A stretch of 22,546 nt of DNA from NCBI GenBank assembly GCA_937877565.1, contig CALFJB010000031.1, forward strand, positions 1 to 22,546, read 5' to 3'. The notes under the pieces are model-generated. The model had not been told where the DNA came from. It made no database searches and saw nothing but the letters and a program-made list of their open reading frames with translations. Below are positions 1 to 6,884 of this stretch, in pieces (the stretch's first letter is position 1; every line of letters starts with the position of its first letter). The stretch is from an uncultured Selenomonadales bacterium. Its GTDB lineage: Bacteria > Bacillota > Negativicutes > Selenomonadales > Selenomonadaceae. The translations under genes were made by a program, and so were the position numbers.

Positions 1-2
1 AA

Positions 3-1265
3 TGGCTGTGTATGATGTACCCGCGCCTTAGACTTTTGCAAAAACTTTTATCTGACGACGGCGCAATTTTTATCAGCATCGACGATACTGAACTTTTTAA
101 TTTAAAATTTGTTTGTGATGAAATTTTTGGCGTAAATAATTTTATCAGTAATATTTCTAACGTGAATAAACCTTCGGGGCGAACATTCAGTAAATTTGTA
201 GCAACGGCGCACGAATATATTTTGATTTACGCAAAAAATATTGATTCTTTAACGTGGAAAGGATTTAAACCTGAAGAAAAAGTTACAAAACGATTTAACA
301 AAATTGACAAAGACGGGCGCAAATATCGTGAAACTGATTTAAGAAAAACCGGCGATTTTGATTTAAGGGAAGACCGCCCAAATTTATTTTATTATTTCTA
401 CTACAATGAAACGACGGGCGATTTTTTTCCTGACACTGAAGACAAAATGTTACTTGGATATGTTCAAATAAAACCAATTCGCGCAGACGGTATGGAAAGT
501 GTTTGGCGTTGGAGTATCGACTTAGCAAGGCAAAATTTATCTGCCATATTTCCAAAATATTTGCCAACAAGAAAAGTTTGGAGCGTAATGCAAAAAGATT
601 ATTTAGATGACAAAGAATTTGTAAAACCAACAAGCTCTTGGACTTTCAAAGACGTAAACAGCGAACGCGGCACTGAAACTTTTATCAATTTGGGATTCGA
701 CAAAAAAGATTTTCCAAAACCAAAACCGGTTGGAACGCTTGAAAGAATTTTACAACTTGTTACAGAAAAAAATTCTCTAGTTTTAGACGCCTTCGCAGGG
801 AGCGGGACGACTGCCCACGCCGTTATAAATTTGAACAAAGCAGACGGCGGCAACCGCAAATTTATTTTGATAGAATTGAATGACTACGCAGAAAATATAA
901 CAGCCGAGCGCGTCAAACGAGTTGGCGGCGAATTTAATTTTTACGAAATTGGCGCGGCTTTATTTGACGACGACGATTTTATAAATGACGCTGTACCATT
1001 TGAAAAAATTTGCGAATATATTTATTTTGCTGAAACGGGGAACAATTTCGTACCTACTGACGAAAAAAATTTGTTGGGCGTAGATGACGACACAGCGTAT
1101 TATTATTTCGGCGGCGAAAATTTAAGCTGGACTACACTTTCAAAAATAAAAACCCGCGCAAAAGTTTATGTGATATATGCGGAGGCTTGCAACCTTAGCG
1201 AAGATGAAATGATGAAGTACAATATACATTTTCGGCAAATTCCATTCGATATTCGCAGGTATTGA
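3..1265 (+). CDS. Type III-like adenine-specific DNA methyltransferase (Mod), 3' part only
   Basis: The frame is open from base 3, so the gene begins upstream of the window; the first visible residues (WLCMMYPRLRL) lie inside the protein. What is visible is the segment SDDGAIFISIDD, then DAFAGSGTTAHAV near base 787, which is the SAM-binding motif I, followed by a C-terminal domain ending in FRQIPFDIRRY. In beta-class adenine methyltransferases the catalytic DPPY motif precedes motif I, so it should lie just upstream of the window. The family methylates adenine within a recognition site and usually pairs with a Res helicase-nuclease. No res gene follows: the stop codon overlaps the promoter of a small RNA and rplI comes next. 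Res must therefore be upstream, or the enzyme is an orphan. The family is clear; the restriction-modification type is inferred. Confidence 0.85.
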   Translation, partial: WLCMMYPRLRLLQKLLSDDGAIFISIDDTELFNLKFVCDEIFGVNNFISNISNVNKPSGRTFSKFVATAHEYILIYAKNIDSLTWKGFKPEEKVTKRFNKIDKDGRKYRETDLRKTGDFDLREDRPNLFYYFYYNETTGDFFPDTEDKMLLGYVQIKPIRADGMESVWRWSIDLARQNLSAIFPKYLPTRKVWSVMQKDYLDDKEFVKPTSSWTFKDVNSERGTETFINLGFDKKDFPKPKPVGTLERILQLVTEKNSLVLDAFAGSGTTAHAVINLNKADGGNRKFILIELNDYAENITAERVKRVGGEFNFYEIGAALFDDDDFINDAVPFEKICEYIYFAETGNNFVPTDEKNLLGVDDDTAYYYFGGENLSWTTLSKIKTRAKVYVIYAEACNLSEDEMMKYNIHFRQIPFDIRRY

Positions 1266-1290
1266 AAAAGTTTTGGCGTTGTGATATTAT
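1262..1290 (+). promoter_or_regulatory. Promoter of candidate antitoxin RNA 1
   Basis: TTGAAA (1262-1267) and TATTAT (1285-1290) are separated by 17 bases. The -35 box overlaps the mod stop codon. The stretch TTGAAAAAGTTTTG is repeated almost exactly in the rplI promoter at 1677, so this looks like a genuine housekeeping promoter. Confidence 0.6.
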
Positions 1291-1296
1291 TTCAAA

Positions 1297-1380
1297 AATA
1301 AAGAAGTAAATATATGGTATCCGAAAATAACACCGAACGAAAAGCCTTCAGCAGAGTTGGGACGCTGTCTGAGGGTTTTC
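1297..1380 (+). ncRNA. Candidate antisense antitoxin RNA 1
   Basis: A short transcription unit of about 84 nt runs from the promoter at 1262-1290 to an intrinsic terminator: stem CCTTCAGCAG (1345-1354) with CTG-T-CTGAGGG (1365-1375), then TTTT. Bases 1312-1334 match the plus strand at 1570-1592 at 18 of 23 positions without gaps. That second stretch is the complement of the Shine-Dalgarno and start codon of the minus-strand peptide gene (1484-1582), so the RNA could base-pair over its ribosome binding site. One mismatch becomes a G-U pair in RNA. The four central mismatches lie at the start codon. A 69-codon frame over this stretch has no ribosome binding site and is not taken as a gene. No expression data are available. 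Confidence 0.5.
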
Positions 1381-1388
1381 GTCGTTAT

Positions 1389-1439
1389 AAACTAAAAACT
1401 CTCCGCCGAATGAATTTCTTTAGAGAGCTTTCAGTTTTT
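1389..1439 (-). terminator. Putative terminator of small peptide gene 1
   Basis: An imperfect inverted repeat pairs CTCTC (1399-1403) with GAGAG (1423-1427) and extends outward through A/T pairs. In the minus direction it ends in a T-rich run. The GC-poor stem makes this uncertain; the stem at 1345-1375 could end the transcript instead. Confidence 0.35.
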
Positions 1440-1483
1440 GCCATAACTGACTTGGGACTTCAGTTAGAGGGCGAGGTTACCTG

Positions 1484-1582
1484 TTACCGTTGCTTTTTGA
1501 ACAACTGTTTGATTTTGTCGTAGACGAAATTAGCGACAACGCCGGACGCTACGCCAAATAAAAATGTAAATATGGTACCCAT
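1484..1582 (-). CDS. Small single-membrane-span peptide, candidate type I toxin (32 aa)
   Basis: The ORF starts at ATG 1582 with an excellent Shine-Dalgarno (AGGAGGTG, complement of 1590-1596). It encodes a hydrophobic segment, GTIFTFLFGVASGVVANFV, followed by a basic tail, KIKQLFKKQR. One short membrane helix with a charged C-terminus is the usual form of type I toxin peptides, although holin-like or signalling peptides look similar. It has its own promoter (1638-1665) and a leader hairpin that hides the ribosome binding site. A short plus-strand RNA at 1297-1380 carries sequence complementary to its start region. It lies between mod and rplI and is transcribed divergently from rplI. I do not recognise a named family; the toxin role is inferred from architecture and from the similar locus at 9238-9318. 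Confidence 0.6.
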   Translation of the reverse strand: MGTIFTFLFGVASGVVANFVYDKIKQLFKKQR

Positions 1583-1591
1583 TGATAACAC

Positions 1592-1624
1592 CTCCTCTCG
1601 TCCGCAGTTTCCGGATTTGAGGAG
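1592..1624 (-). promoter_or_regulatory. Shine-Dalgarno-sequestering hairpin in the leader of peptide gene 1
   Basis: In the minus-strand transcript CTCCTC (1624-1619) pairs with GAGGAG (1597-1592), which is most of the Shine-Dalgarno. Inside it TCCG pairs with CGGA (1615-1612 with 1604-1601). The two stems stack around three-base internal loops. Such a hairpin near the 5' end would keep the full-length mRNA poorly translated. Confidence 0.55.
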
Positions 1625-1637
1625 CAACGGCAACCGA

Positions 1638-1665
1638 ATTATAGCACAAACAATTTTAATTACAA
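1638..1665 (-). promoter_or_regulatory. Promoter of small peptide gene 1
   Basis: On the minus strand TTGTAA (1665-1660) and a perfect TATAAT (1643-1638, preceded by TGTGC) are separated by 16 bases. Transcription would start near 1631. It sits back to back with the rplI promoter, with the -35 boxes 11 bases apart. Confidence 0.6.
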
Positions 1666-1676
1666 AGGCGGCGGGC

Positions 1677-1705
1677 TTGAAAAAGTTTTGCCGTCGAAAT
1701 ATAAT
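1677..1705 (+). promoter_or_regulatory. rplI-lonC promoter
   Basis: TTGAAA (1677-1682) and TATAAT (1700-1705) are separated by the ideal 17 bases. The rplI ribosome binding site AAGGAG follows at 1728-1733. Confidence 0.75.
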
Positions 1706-1743
1706 AAGTCGTTATAAATTTTGAAACAAGGAGACTGATAAAT

Positions 1744-2190
1744 ATGAAAGTTATTCTTCAAGAAGACGTAAAAAAAATTGGCGCAAAAGGCGATATAGTT
1801 GAAGTTGCGGACGGCTACGGCAGAAATTATTTATTGCCGCGCAAATTGGCGGTAGTTGCCAACGACGCAAATTTACACGTGGCGAAAACCAACGCCGAAA
1901 ATAAAGCGCGTAAAGCACAACAAGAGGCTGACGAGGCAAAACTTTTGGGCGCACAACTTGAAAAAGTTTCAGTAAAAATTCCAATCAAAATTGGCAAGGA
2001 CGGCAAACTTTTTGGCAGTGTAGGCGGCGGCGACGTTGCAAGGGCGTTGAAGGACGAACGCAACATTAACATAGACAAGCGCAAAATTACGATTCAAGGC
2101 GAAGTAACGGGAATTGGCACTTACGACGCGGTTATAAAACTTCACCCTGAAACTGTCACAAAAATAAAAGTCGTCGTCGTTGAGGCTTGA
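1744..2190 (+). CDS. rplI: 50S ribosomal protein L9
   Basis: The 148-residue product has the usual L9 length and layout. The N-terminal rRNA-binding domain (MKVILQEDVKKIGAKGD...) carries the family signature around GDIVEVADGYGRNYLLPRKLA at residues 17-36. A long charged connecting helix (about 45-78) follows, then a C-terminal domain with GKLFGSVGGGDVARAL. L9 binds 23S rRNA near the L1 stalk and supports reading-frame fidelity. The ATG at 1744 has AAGGAG ten bases upstream and a strong promoter before it. The stop is followed within a few bases by lonC, so the two are probably co-transcribed. In relatives this cluster usually also carries DHH-family and dnaB genes; upstream of rplI here there is instead the small peptide locus and mod. 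Confidence 0.97.
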   Translation: MKVILQEDVKKIGAKGDIVEVADGYGRNYLLPRKLAVVANDANLHVAKTNAENKARKAQQEADEAKLLGAQLEKVSVKIPIKIGKDGKLFGSVGGGDVARALKDERNINIDKRKITIQGEVTGIGTYDAVIKLHPETVTKIKVVVVEA

Positions 2191-2194
2191 TTTA

Positions 2195-4195
2195 ATGTTC
2201 AAAAAGTTAATCGGCGCAATAAAACGAACTTTCACGGGCAAAAAACAAATCGTAATACAGCCGCGCAACGAAACAGAAATTGACAGAGAAATTTCCGCGC
2301 TGTACGAAATAGTTATAGATGCAATGGGTTCAGACAGATTAGTTTTGCAGGCGGGAAAAATGGACGCCCTGCGGCTGATGAGGTCGGCTAATCCTTGCGA
2401 AAGAGTTTTGGCATTGCGCCGAATTTTGGAAGAAAATCCAACAATTTCCCCTGTGCCAAAAGAATCTGAATTGCCCGCCGAAATTGCGAAACTTTCAGAG
2501 TTGTTGGCAGATATAATCGCCCGTCGGCAAGTCGAAGATAAAATTGATAAGAAAGTTAATGAAAAACTTGAACACGACCATCAAGAATACGTGAAAGATA
2601 TTCGCTTGCAAATTTTGAAGGAAGAAAAACCTGCTGACGAAACGCCGCACGATGCCAAAAAGCGGGAAGAAATTGAACGTATGGAAGAAGTCAAGTTGAC
2701 TCAATCTGTAATGGAATTGTTGCGCCCAAAAACTTTAGATGAAATTGTTGGACAAGAACGCGCCGTAAAATCATTGCGGGCAAAATTGGCGTCACCATAT
2801 CCACAACATTTAATTTTGTATGGACCTCCCGGCGTCGGCAAAACTACAGCGGCACGGCTTGTACTTGAATCAGTAAAAAATTTAGAGTACAGTCCATTTG
2901 AAAAGGACGCGCCATTTATTGAAACTGACGGTACAACTTTAAGATGGGATCCGCGCGATATGACTAACCCGCTTTTAGGCAGTGTCCACGATCCAATTTA
3001 TCAAGGGGCGCAAAAATCTTTGGCAGAAAGTGGCGTACCTGAACCCAAGCCCGGACTTGTAACGGACGCGCACGGCGGAATTTTATTCATTGATGAAATT
3101 GGCGAAATGGATACAATGTTACAAAATAAGTTGCTGAAAGTTTTGGAAGATAAACGCGCCTATTTTGAATCCGCCTACTACGACCCAACAGATGAGCGCG
3201 TTCCAAAATATGTAAAAATGCTTTTTGAAAACGGCGCACCGGCTGACTTCGTTTTAATTGGAGCTACAACCCGCGATGCAAGTTCAATAAATCCTGCGTT
3301 GCGTTCTCGTTGTGCAGAAATTTATTTTGAGCCGTTGACGCCCGCGCACATTATCGAAATTGTCAAAAACGCGGCGGCAAAGTTGGAAGTTGACCTTGAA
3401 GACGGTATAGCCGAAACAATTTCAGAATATACCATTGAAGGACGCAAGGCGATAAATATTTTGGCGGACGCTTACAGTTTGGCGTTAGAAGATGATACTG
3501 AATACGACGACGATTTTAAATTTGAAGTCGGCAAGTCTTACAATTTGGCTGATATTCCAAATGTAAAAATTCGCAAAAATCATATCTACGAAGTCGCGCA
3601 GGTTTCCAGATTGTTTCAGTACGTTACAAAAAAGGCGTCCAGTCAATCCACTGTCGGTCACATTTTCGGCTTAGGCGTCAGCGGTTTTATCGGCTCGGTT
3701 ATCGAAATTGAGGCGGTTGTTTTTCCGGCTGAAAAAGGCAAAGGTACAATTCGCTTTAATGAAACGGCGGGCAGTATGGCGAAGGATTCAGTTTTTAACG
3801 CGGCGTCGGTACTGCGAAAAGTCACGGGCAAAGATATTCACGATTTCGACGTTCATATAAATGTTATTGGCGGCGGAAATATTGACGGACCCAGCGCGGG
3901 TACTGCGATTTTATCTGCGTTGATTAGCGCGGTTACCGGCAAAAAAATTCGTCAAGATGTTGCAGTTACCGGCGAAATTTCCCTGCAAGGTAAAGTTCGA
4001 CCTGTTGGCGGCGTTTTTGAAAAAGCTTACGGCGCAAAACAAGCAGGTATAAAAGTTTTGGTAATTCCAAAAGAAAATGCAAAGGATATTCCGCCGAATC
4101 ATTTGGGCTTAGAAATTCACGCGGTAGAAACTGCTGAAGACGCTTTTAAATATATTTTTGATGAAGAAATAAATTTTACTGATGAAAAAGTTTGA
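2195..4195 (+). CDS. lonC: LonC-type ATP-dependent protease
   Basis: The 666-residue product has a charged helical N-terminal region, an AAA+ ATPase module and a C-terminal Lon (S16) protease domain. Walker A is GPPGVGKT at residues 210-217 and Walker B is LFIDE with D300 and E301. The catalytic serine is S567 in DGPSAG and the catalytic lysine is K610 in GGVFEKA. Their spacing of 43 residues is the same as in E. coli Lon. It lacks the large Lon N-terminal substrate-binding domain, which fits the LonC family found in Clostridia and Negativicutes. I chose ATG 2195, with GAGG about ten bases upstream, over an in-frame TTG at 2180 inside rplI. It should act in cytoplasmic protein quality control. 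A good terminator follows at once. Confidence 0.93.
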   Translation: MFKKLIGAIKRTFTGKKQIVIQPRNETEIDREISALYEIVIDAMGSDRLVLQAGKMDALRLMRSANPCERVLALRRILEENPTISPVPKESELPAEIAKLSELLADIIARRQVEDKIDKKVNEKLEHDHQEYVKDIRLQILKEEKPADETPHDAKKREEIERMEEVKLTQSVMELLRPKTLDEIVGQERAVKSLRAKLASPYPQHLILYGPPGVGKTTAARLVLESVKNLEYSPFEKDAPFIETDGTTLRWDPRDMTNPLLGSVHDPIYQGAQKSLAESGVPEPKPGLVTDAHGGILFIDEIGEMDTMLQNKLLKVLEDKRAYFESAYYDPTDERVPKYVKMLFENGAPADFVLIGATTRDASSINPALRSRCAEIYFEPLTPAHIIEIVKNAAAKLEVDLEDGIAETISEYTIEGRKAINILADAYSLALEDDTEYDDDFKFEVGKSYNLADIPNVKIRKNHIYEVAQVSRLFQYVTKKASSQSTVGHIFGLGVSGFIGSVIEIEAVVFPAEKGKGTIRFNETAGSMAKDSVFNAASVLRKVTGKDIHDFDVHINVIGGGNIDGPSAGTAILSALISAVTGKKIRQDVAVTGEISLQGKVRPVGGVFEKAYGAKQAGIKVLVIPKENAKDIPPNHLGLEIHAVETAEDAFKYIFDEEINFTDEKV

Positions 4196-4229
4196 CGCTT
4201 GCCGAAAATTCGGCGGCGTTATTTTTTTT
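4196..4229 (+). terminator. Rho-independent terminator after lonC
   Basis: The palindrome GCCGAAAATTCGGC (4201-4214), with flanking CGC/GCG pairing, is followed by TTATTTTTTTT. Confidence 0.8.
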
Positions 4230-4288
4230 GCCTAAACTTAAAACGCAAATTTTCAAATAATTTTCCTGTAAATTTCAGATTAAACTAC

Positions 4289-4317
4289 TTGCTAATTTTT
4301 TTCTGCTGTATTAAAAT
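4289..4317 (+). promoter_or_regulatory. Probable promoter of the PTS operon, with long leader
   Basis: TTGCTA (4289-4294) and TAAAAT (4312-4317) are separated by 17 bases. A leader of about 170 bases runs to the IIC start and holds only a small hairpin, GCAGT/ACTGC (4438-4453). No clear antiterminator (RAT) site or terminator was seen in it. A 94-codon frame covers the interval, but it has no usable start signal and is not called as a gene. Confidence 0.45.
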
Positions 4318-4496
4318 TCTATTAGAATTTACTGAAAATTTTGGAGGTGGGAAGTTTTTTAAAGTTCGAGACGTACTTTTTGAGGTTGTAGGATTTATTT
4401 TTGTTCGTTTTATATTTTTAAAGTGCGTCAAGAAATTGCAGTTTGCAGACTGCGTGCCGTTATTAACTCGTGTTTTAAATTAAAGGAGGGAACATT

Positions 4497-5804
4497 ATGG
4501 AAGGCAATTCAGCGTTTGATAAGTTTATTGAAGTGATGGCTAGATTTGCCGAAATTAAAGTTGTTGCAGCACTGCGCGACGGCTTTATTATGACGACACC
4601 ATTTACTATTGTTGGCTCGGTATTTCTTTTGTTGGCAAATTTGCCGTTTCCCGGCTACAATGAAATGATGGTTGCGCAATTTGGTTACGATTGGGCGTCT
4701 CCGCTTTATGCAGTTTTTGGCGGTACTTTTAATGTTTTGGGCGTCATCTGTTGTTTGGCGGTTGCTTACAAATACACAGAGGCGGAAGGTTGCAACGCTA
4801 TTATGGCGGCGATTCTTGCTTTCTGTACGTTTGTAATGGTTATGCCTTCAAGCGTTGCAGTTGGCAGCGAAGGCGTTGCTAATGAGGTTATCCCCAAACT
4901 TTGGACAGGCAGTAACGGAATTATTTCAGGTATGTTAATCGCACTTTTTGCAAGTATTGTTTGTTGTTACTGCGAAAAAAATCATATTGGTATAAAAATG
5001 CCGCCGTCGGTTCCATCCGGTGTTACTCGTGCGTTTGAGGCTTTAACACCTGGTGCAATTCTTTTCACGACTGCGGCTATTGTTTTTGGACTTTGCAAAT
5101 TTATGGGCGATACAACTTTTCCGCAACTTTTATTTGATATGATTCAATCGCCGTTGCAAGGTATTACTGACTCCGTACTTGGCGGAACGATTTTCTCACT
5201 TTTGCAAACAATTTTATTCTGGGCAGGTATTCACGGACCAAACGTCGTTGGCGGCGTTATGAATCCAATTATGACAGCTAACGCGCTTGAAAATCAGGCG
5301 TTAATTGAACAAGGTATTGACTTGGCAACTGATCCACGCGCACATATTTTGACAATTCAAGTATTTGATGTATTTATGAAACCGGCAGGTTGCGGCGCAA
5401 CTATCGGCTTGTTAATTTCCGGTTGGCTTTTCGCAAAATCTGAACAAGTCCGCGCCATTGTAAAACTTGCTACAGCTCCAGGCGTTTTCAATATCAATGA
5501 GCCGGTTATCTTCGGTCTGCCAATAGTTTTCAATCCTTATATGCTCGTACCGTTCAGCCTTGCAATGTGGGCGGCAATGCTGATAACTTATTTTTCAATC
5601 AGTTTAGGTTTTATGTCGCCGTTTGGAGCGGTACAAGTTCCTTGGACGACGCCGACAATAATTTCAGGGTTGTTGTTACAAGGAATACCCGGAATGATTG
5701 TACAAATAATTATTGCGGCAGTTTCAACGATAATTTATCTGCCGTTTATGAAGGCGTTGGACGGCGCGGCTCTTAAGGAAGAACAAGAAGTCGCGGCAAG
5801 TTGA
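4497..5804 (+). CDS. PTS lactose/cellobiose-family permease, subunit IIC
   Basis: The 435-residue, strongly hydrophobic protein has about ten membrane segments and matches the usual IIC length of this family. Family hallmarks are FWAGIHGPNVVGG, with the conserved histidine at residue 246, and FNINEPVIFGLPIVFNPYM, with the glutamate at residue 335; both residues are implicated in sugar binding and phosphoryl transfer. The subunit imports the sugar while IIB phosphorylates it. The ATG has AAAGGAGG nine bases upstream. The GH1 6-phospho-beta-glucosidase downstream suggests cellobiose or another beta-glucoside as substrate (CelB/ChbC-like), but sequence alone does not settle it. Unusually, 330 bases of hairpin repeats separate it from the IIB gene. 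Confidence 0.93.
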   Translation: MEGNSAFDKFIEVMARFAEIKVVAALRDGFIMTTPFTIVGSVFLLLANLPFPGYNEMMVAQFGYDWASPLYAVFGGTFNVLGVICCLAVAYKYTEAEGCNAIMAAILAFCTFVMVMPSSVAVGSEGVANEVIPKLWTGSNGIISGMLIALFASIVCCYCEKNHIGIKMPPSVPSGVTRAFEALTPGAILFTTAAIVFGLCKFMGDTTFPQLLFDMIQSPLQGITDSVLGGTIFSLLQTILFWAGIHGPNVVGGVMNPIMTANALENQALIEQGIDLATDPRAHILTIQVFDVFMKPAGCGATIGLLISGWLFAKSEQVRAIVKLATAPGVFNINEPVIFGLPIVFNPYMLVPFSLAMWAAMLITYFSISLGFMSPFGAVQVPWTTPTIISGLLLQGIPGMIVQIIIAAVSTIIYLPFMKALDGAALKEEQEVAAS

Positions 5805-5820
5805 TTCGCTGAAATTTTTA

Positions 5821-6040
5821 ATGGCAGTTTCAACCTTCAAAAAGTTTTTGCAAAGTAATTTTCAAGTTGCAGTTACTTTAAACGCCGAAAACTTTAAATG
5901 GTAGTTTCAGCCGTTAAAAGGTTTTTGCAAAGTAATTTTCAAGTTGAAGTTGCTTTAAACGTTGAAAACTTTAAATAGTAGTTTCAGCCGTCAAAAAGTT
6001 TTCAAGCAGTAATTTTTAATCTGCAAAAACTTTAGGCGGA
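5821..6040. repeat. Tandem 77-bp hairpin repeats between IIC and IIB genes
   Basis: Units start at 5821, 5898 and 5975 with a period of exactly 77 bases; the third degenerates after about 35 bases. Each of the first two contains an internal inverted repeat. In unit 1 AAAGTTTT (5841-5848) faces AAAACTTT (5888-5895) and AAGTAA (5853-5858) faces TTACTT (5873-5878). In unit 2 the inner right arm changes to TTGCTT, which still pairs through a T-G wobble, suggesting the RNA fold is maintained. The units do not end in a clean T-run, so they are not ordinary terminators. They occupy most of the 330-base gap; the rest holds only the IIB ribosome binding site. Confidence 0.75.
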
Positions 6041-6134
6041 AATTTCAAACTTTCAAAAATTTAATAAGCTAAAATCAGTCGGCTTAGGTTGACTGTAAGT
6101 ATTAAAAAATTTTTTAAGGAGTGTGTTTTTCATT

Positions 6135-6443
6135 ATGGCAAAGAAAAAAATTATCCTTCTCTGTGCTGGCGGTATGTCAACTTCAATGCTCGTCAAAAAA
6201 ATGCAAGAAGCTGCAGCATCTGACGGTCTCGATTGCACAATTGCGGCTTTCCCTCAAGCAGACGCAAAAGAACAAGGTGCTGATGCAGACTGCATTCTTC
6301 TTGGACCGCAGATCCGTTTTGCCAAAGACAAAGTAGCGGCGGCTTGTCCGGGCGTTCCGATTGATGCTATTGATATGAAAATTTATGGTCGTATGGACGG
6401 CAGAGGCGCAATCGATATTGCTAAAAAATTGATGGGAATTTAA
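6135..6443 (+). CDS. PTS lactose/cellobiose-family subunit IIB
   Basis: The 102-residue cytoplasmic subunit starts MAKKKIILLCAGGMSTSML. C10, in LLCAGGMSTS, is the phospho-cysteine that takes phosphate from IIA and passes it to the sugar bound in IIC; the glycine/serine-rich P-loop follows it. Length and fold pattern match CelA/ChbB. I chose ATG 6135, 13 bases after AAGGAG (6116-6121), because an in-frame GTG at 6123 lies almost on top of that site. It follows the hairpin repeats and precedes the IIA gene by 42 bases. Confidence 0.94.
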   Translation: MAKKKIILLCAGGMSTSMLVKKMQEAAASDGLDCTIAAFPQADAKEQGADADCILLGPQIRFAKDKVAAACPGVPIDAIDMKIYGRMDGRGAIDIAKKLMGI

Positions 6444-6485
6444 TTACTGCCGGTCGAAGAATAATTTCAACTTGGAGGCGTACAA

Positions 6486-6809
6486 ATGGAAGGTTTAGAA
6501 CTCACTGCATTTGAAATTATTTCGGCAGTTGGTACGGCGCGTAGCTCGTACATTGAATCCATTCAAAAAGCTAAAGAAGGCAAATTCGACGAGGCGGAGC
6601 AACTTATCAAAGATGGCGATGAAATGTTTGTCGCCGGACATCACGCACACGCAAAATTGCTTCAAGTCGAAGCGGAACAGGGGCAGGGTAGTGCAGTTTC
6701 TTTAATCATTCTTCACGCGGAAGATCAGCTTATGAGCGCGGAAGGTTTCAAAATTATTGCACTTGAATTTATTGACCTCTACAAAAGACTCGTCAAAATC
6801 GAAAAATAA
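6486..6809 (+). CDS. PTS lactose/cellobiose-family subunit IIA
   Basis: The 107-residue all-helical subunit has the family signature LIILHAEDQLMSAE. H77 is the phosphorylation site, receiving phosphate from HPr, and D80 is the position that binds metal at the trimer interface in LacF-type IIA proteins. It passes phosphate to C10 of the IIB subunit encoded just upstream. GGAGG lies seven bases before the ATG. A terminator follows at 6831, so the three PTS genes can form a separate transcript from the two downstream genes. Confidence 0.95.
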   Translation: MEGLELTAFEIISAVGTARSSYIESIQKAKEGKFDEAEQLIKDGDEMFVAGHHAHAKLLQVEAEQGQGSAVSLIILHAEDQLMSAEGFKIIALEFIDLYKRLVKIEK

Positions 6810-6830
6810 GATTTGATAATTTTCAAAACT

Positions 6831-6868
6831 AAAAGCAGGCAGTTGATTTAATCGCTACCTGCTTTTTT
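6831..6868 (+). terminator. Internal operon terminator between IIA and HAD genes
   Basis: GCAGG-C-AG (6835-6842) pairs with CT-A-CCTGC (6855-6862) with one mismatch, followed by six Ts (6863-6868). The next ribosome binding site (AGGAGG, 6872-6877) starts four bases later. No promoter is seen in between, so the HAD and GH1 genes probably depend on partial read-through. Confidence 0.7.
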
Positions 6869-6884
6869 GGTAGGAGGTGTTGCA

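Noticed and set aside
1314..1523. 69-codon plus-strand frame
   Set aside because: It has no ribosome binding site and spans the candidate antisense RNA, its terminator and the end of the minus-strand peptide gene; composition is not protein-like.
4199..4483. 94-codon frame between lonC and the PTS IIC gene
   Set aside because: It starts with TTG inside the lonC terminator, lacks a ribosome binding site and has a Phe/Lys-rich composition typical of AT-rich noncoding DNA.
4318..4496. Antiterminator (LicT/BglG-type RAT) or riboswitch in the PTS leader
   Set aside because: No terminator stem with T-run and no RAT-like inverted repeat was found in the leader; only a five-pair hairpin is visible.
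6123..6137. GTG 6123 as the IIB start
   Set aside because: It lies one base after the AAGGAG ribosome binding site; ATG 6135 gives the usual N-terminus of the family.
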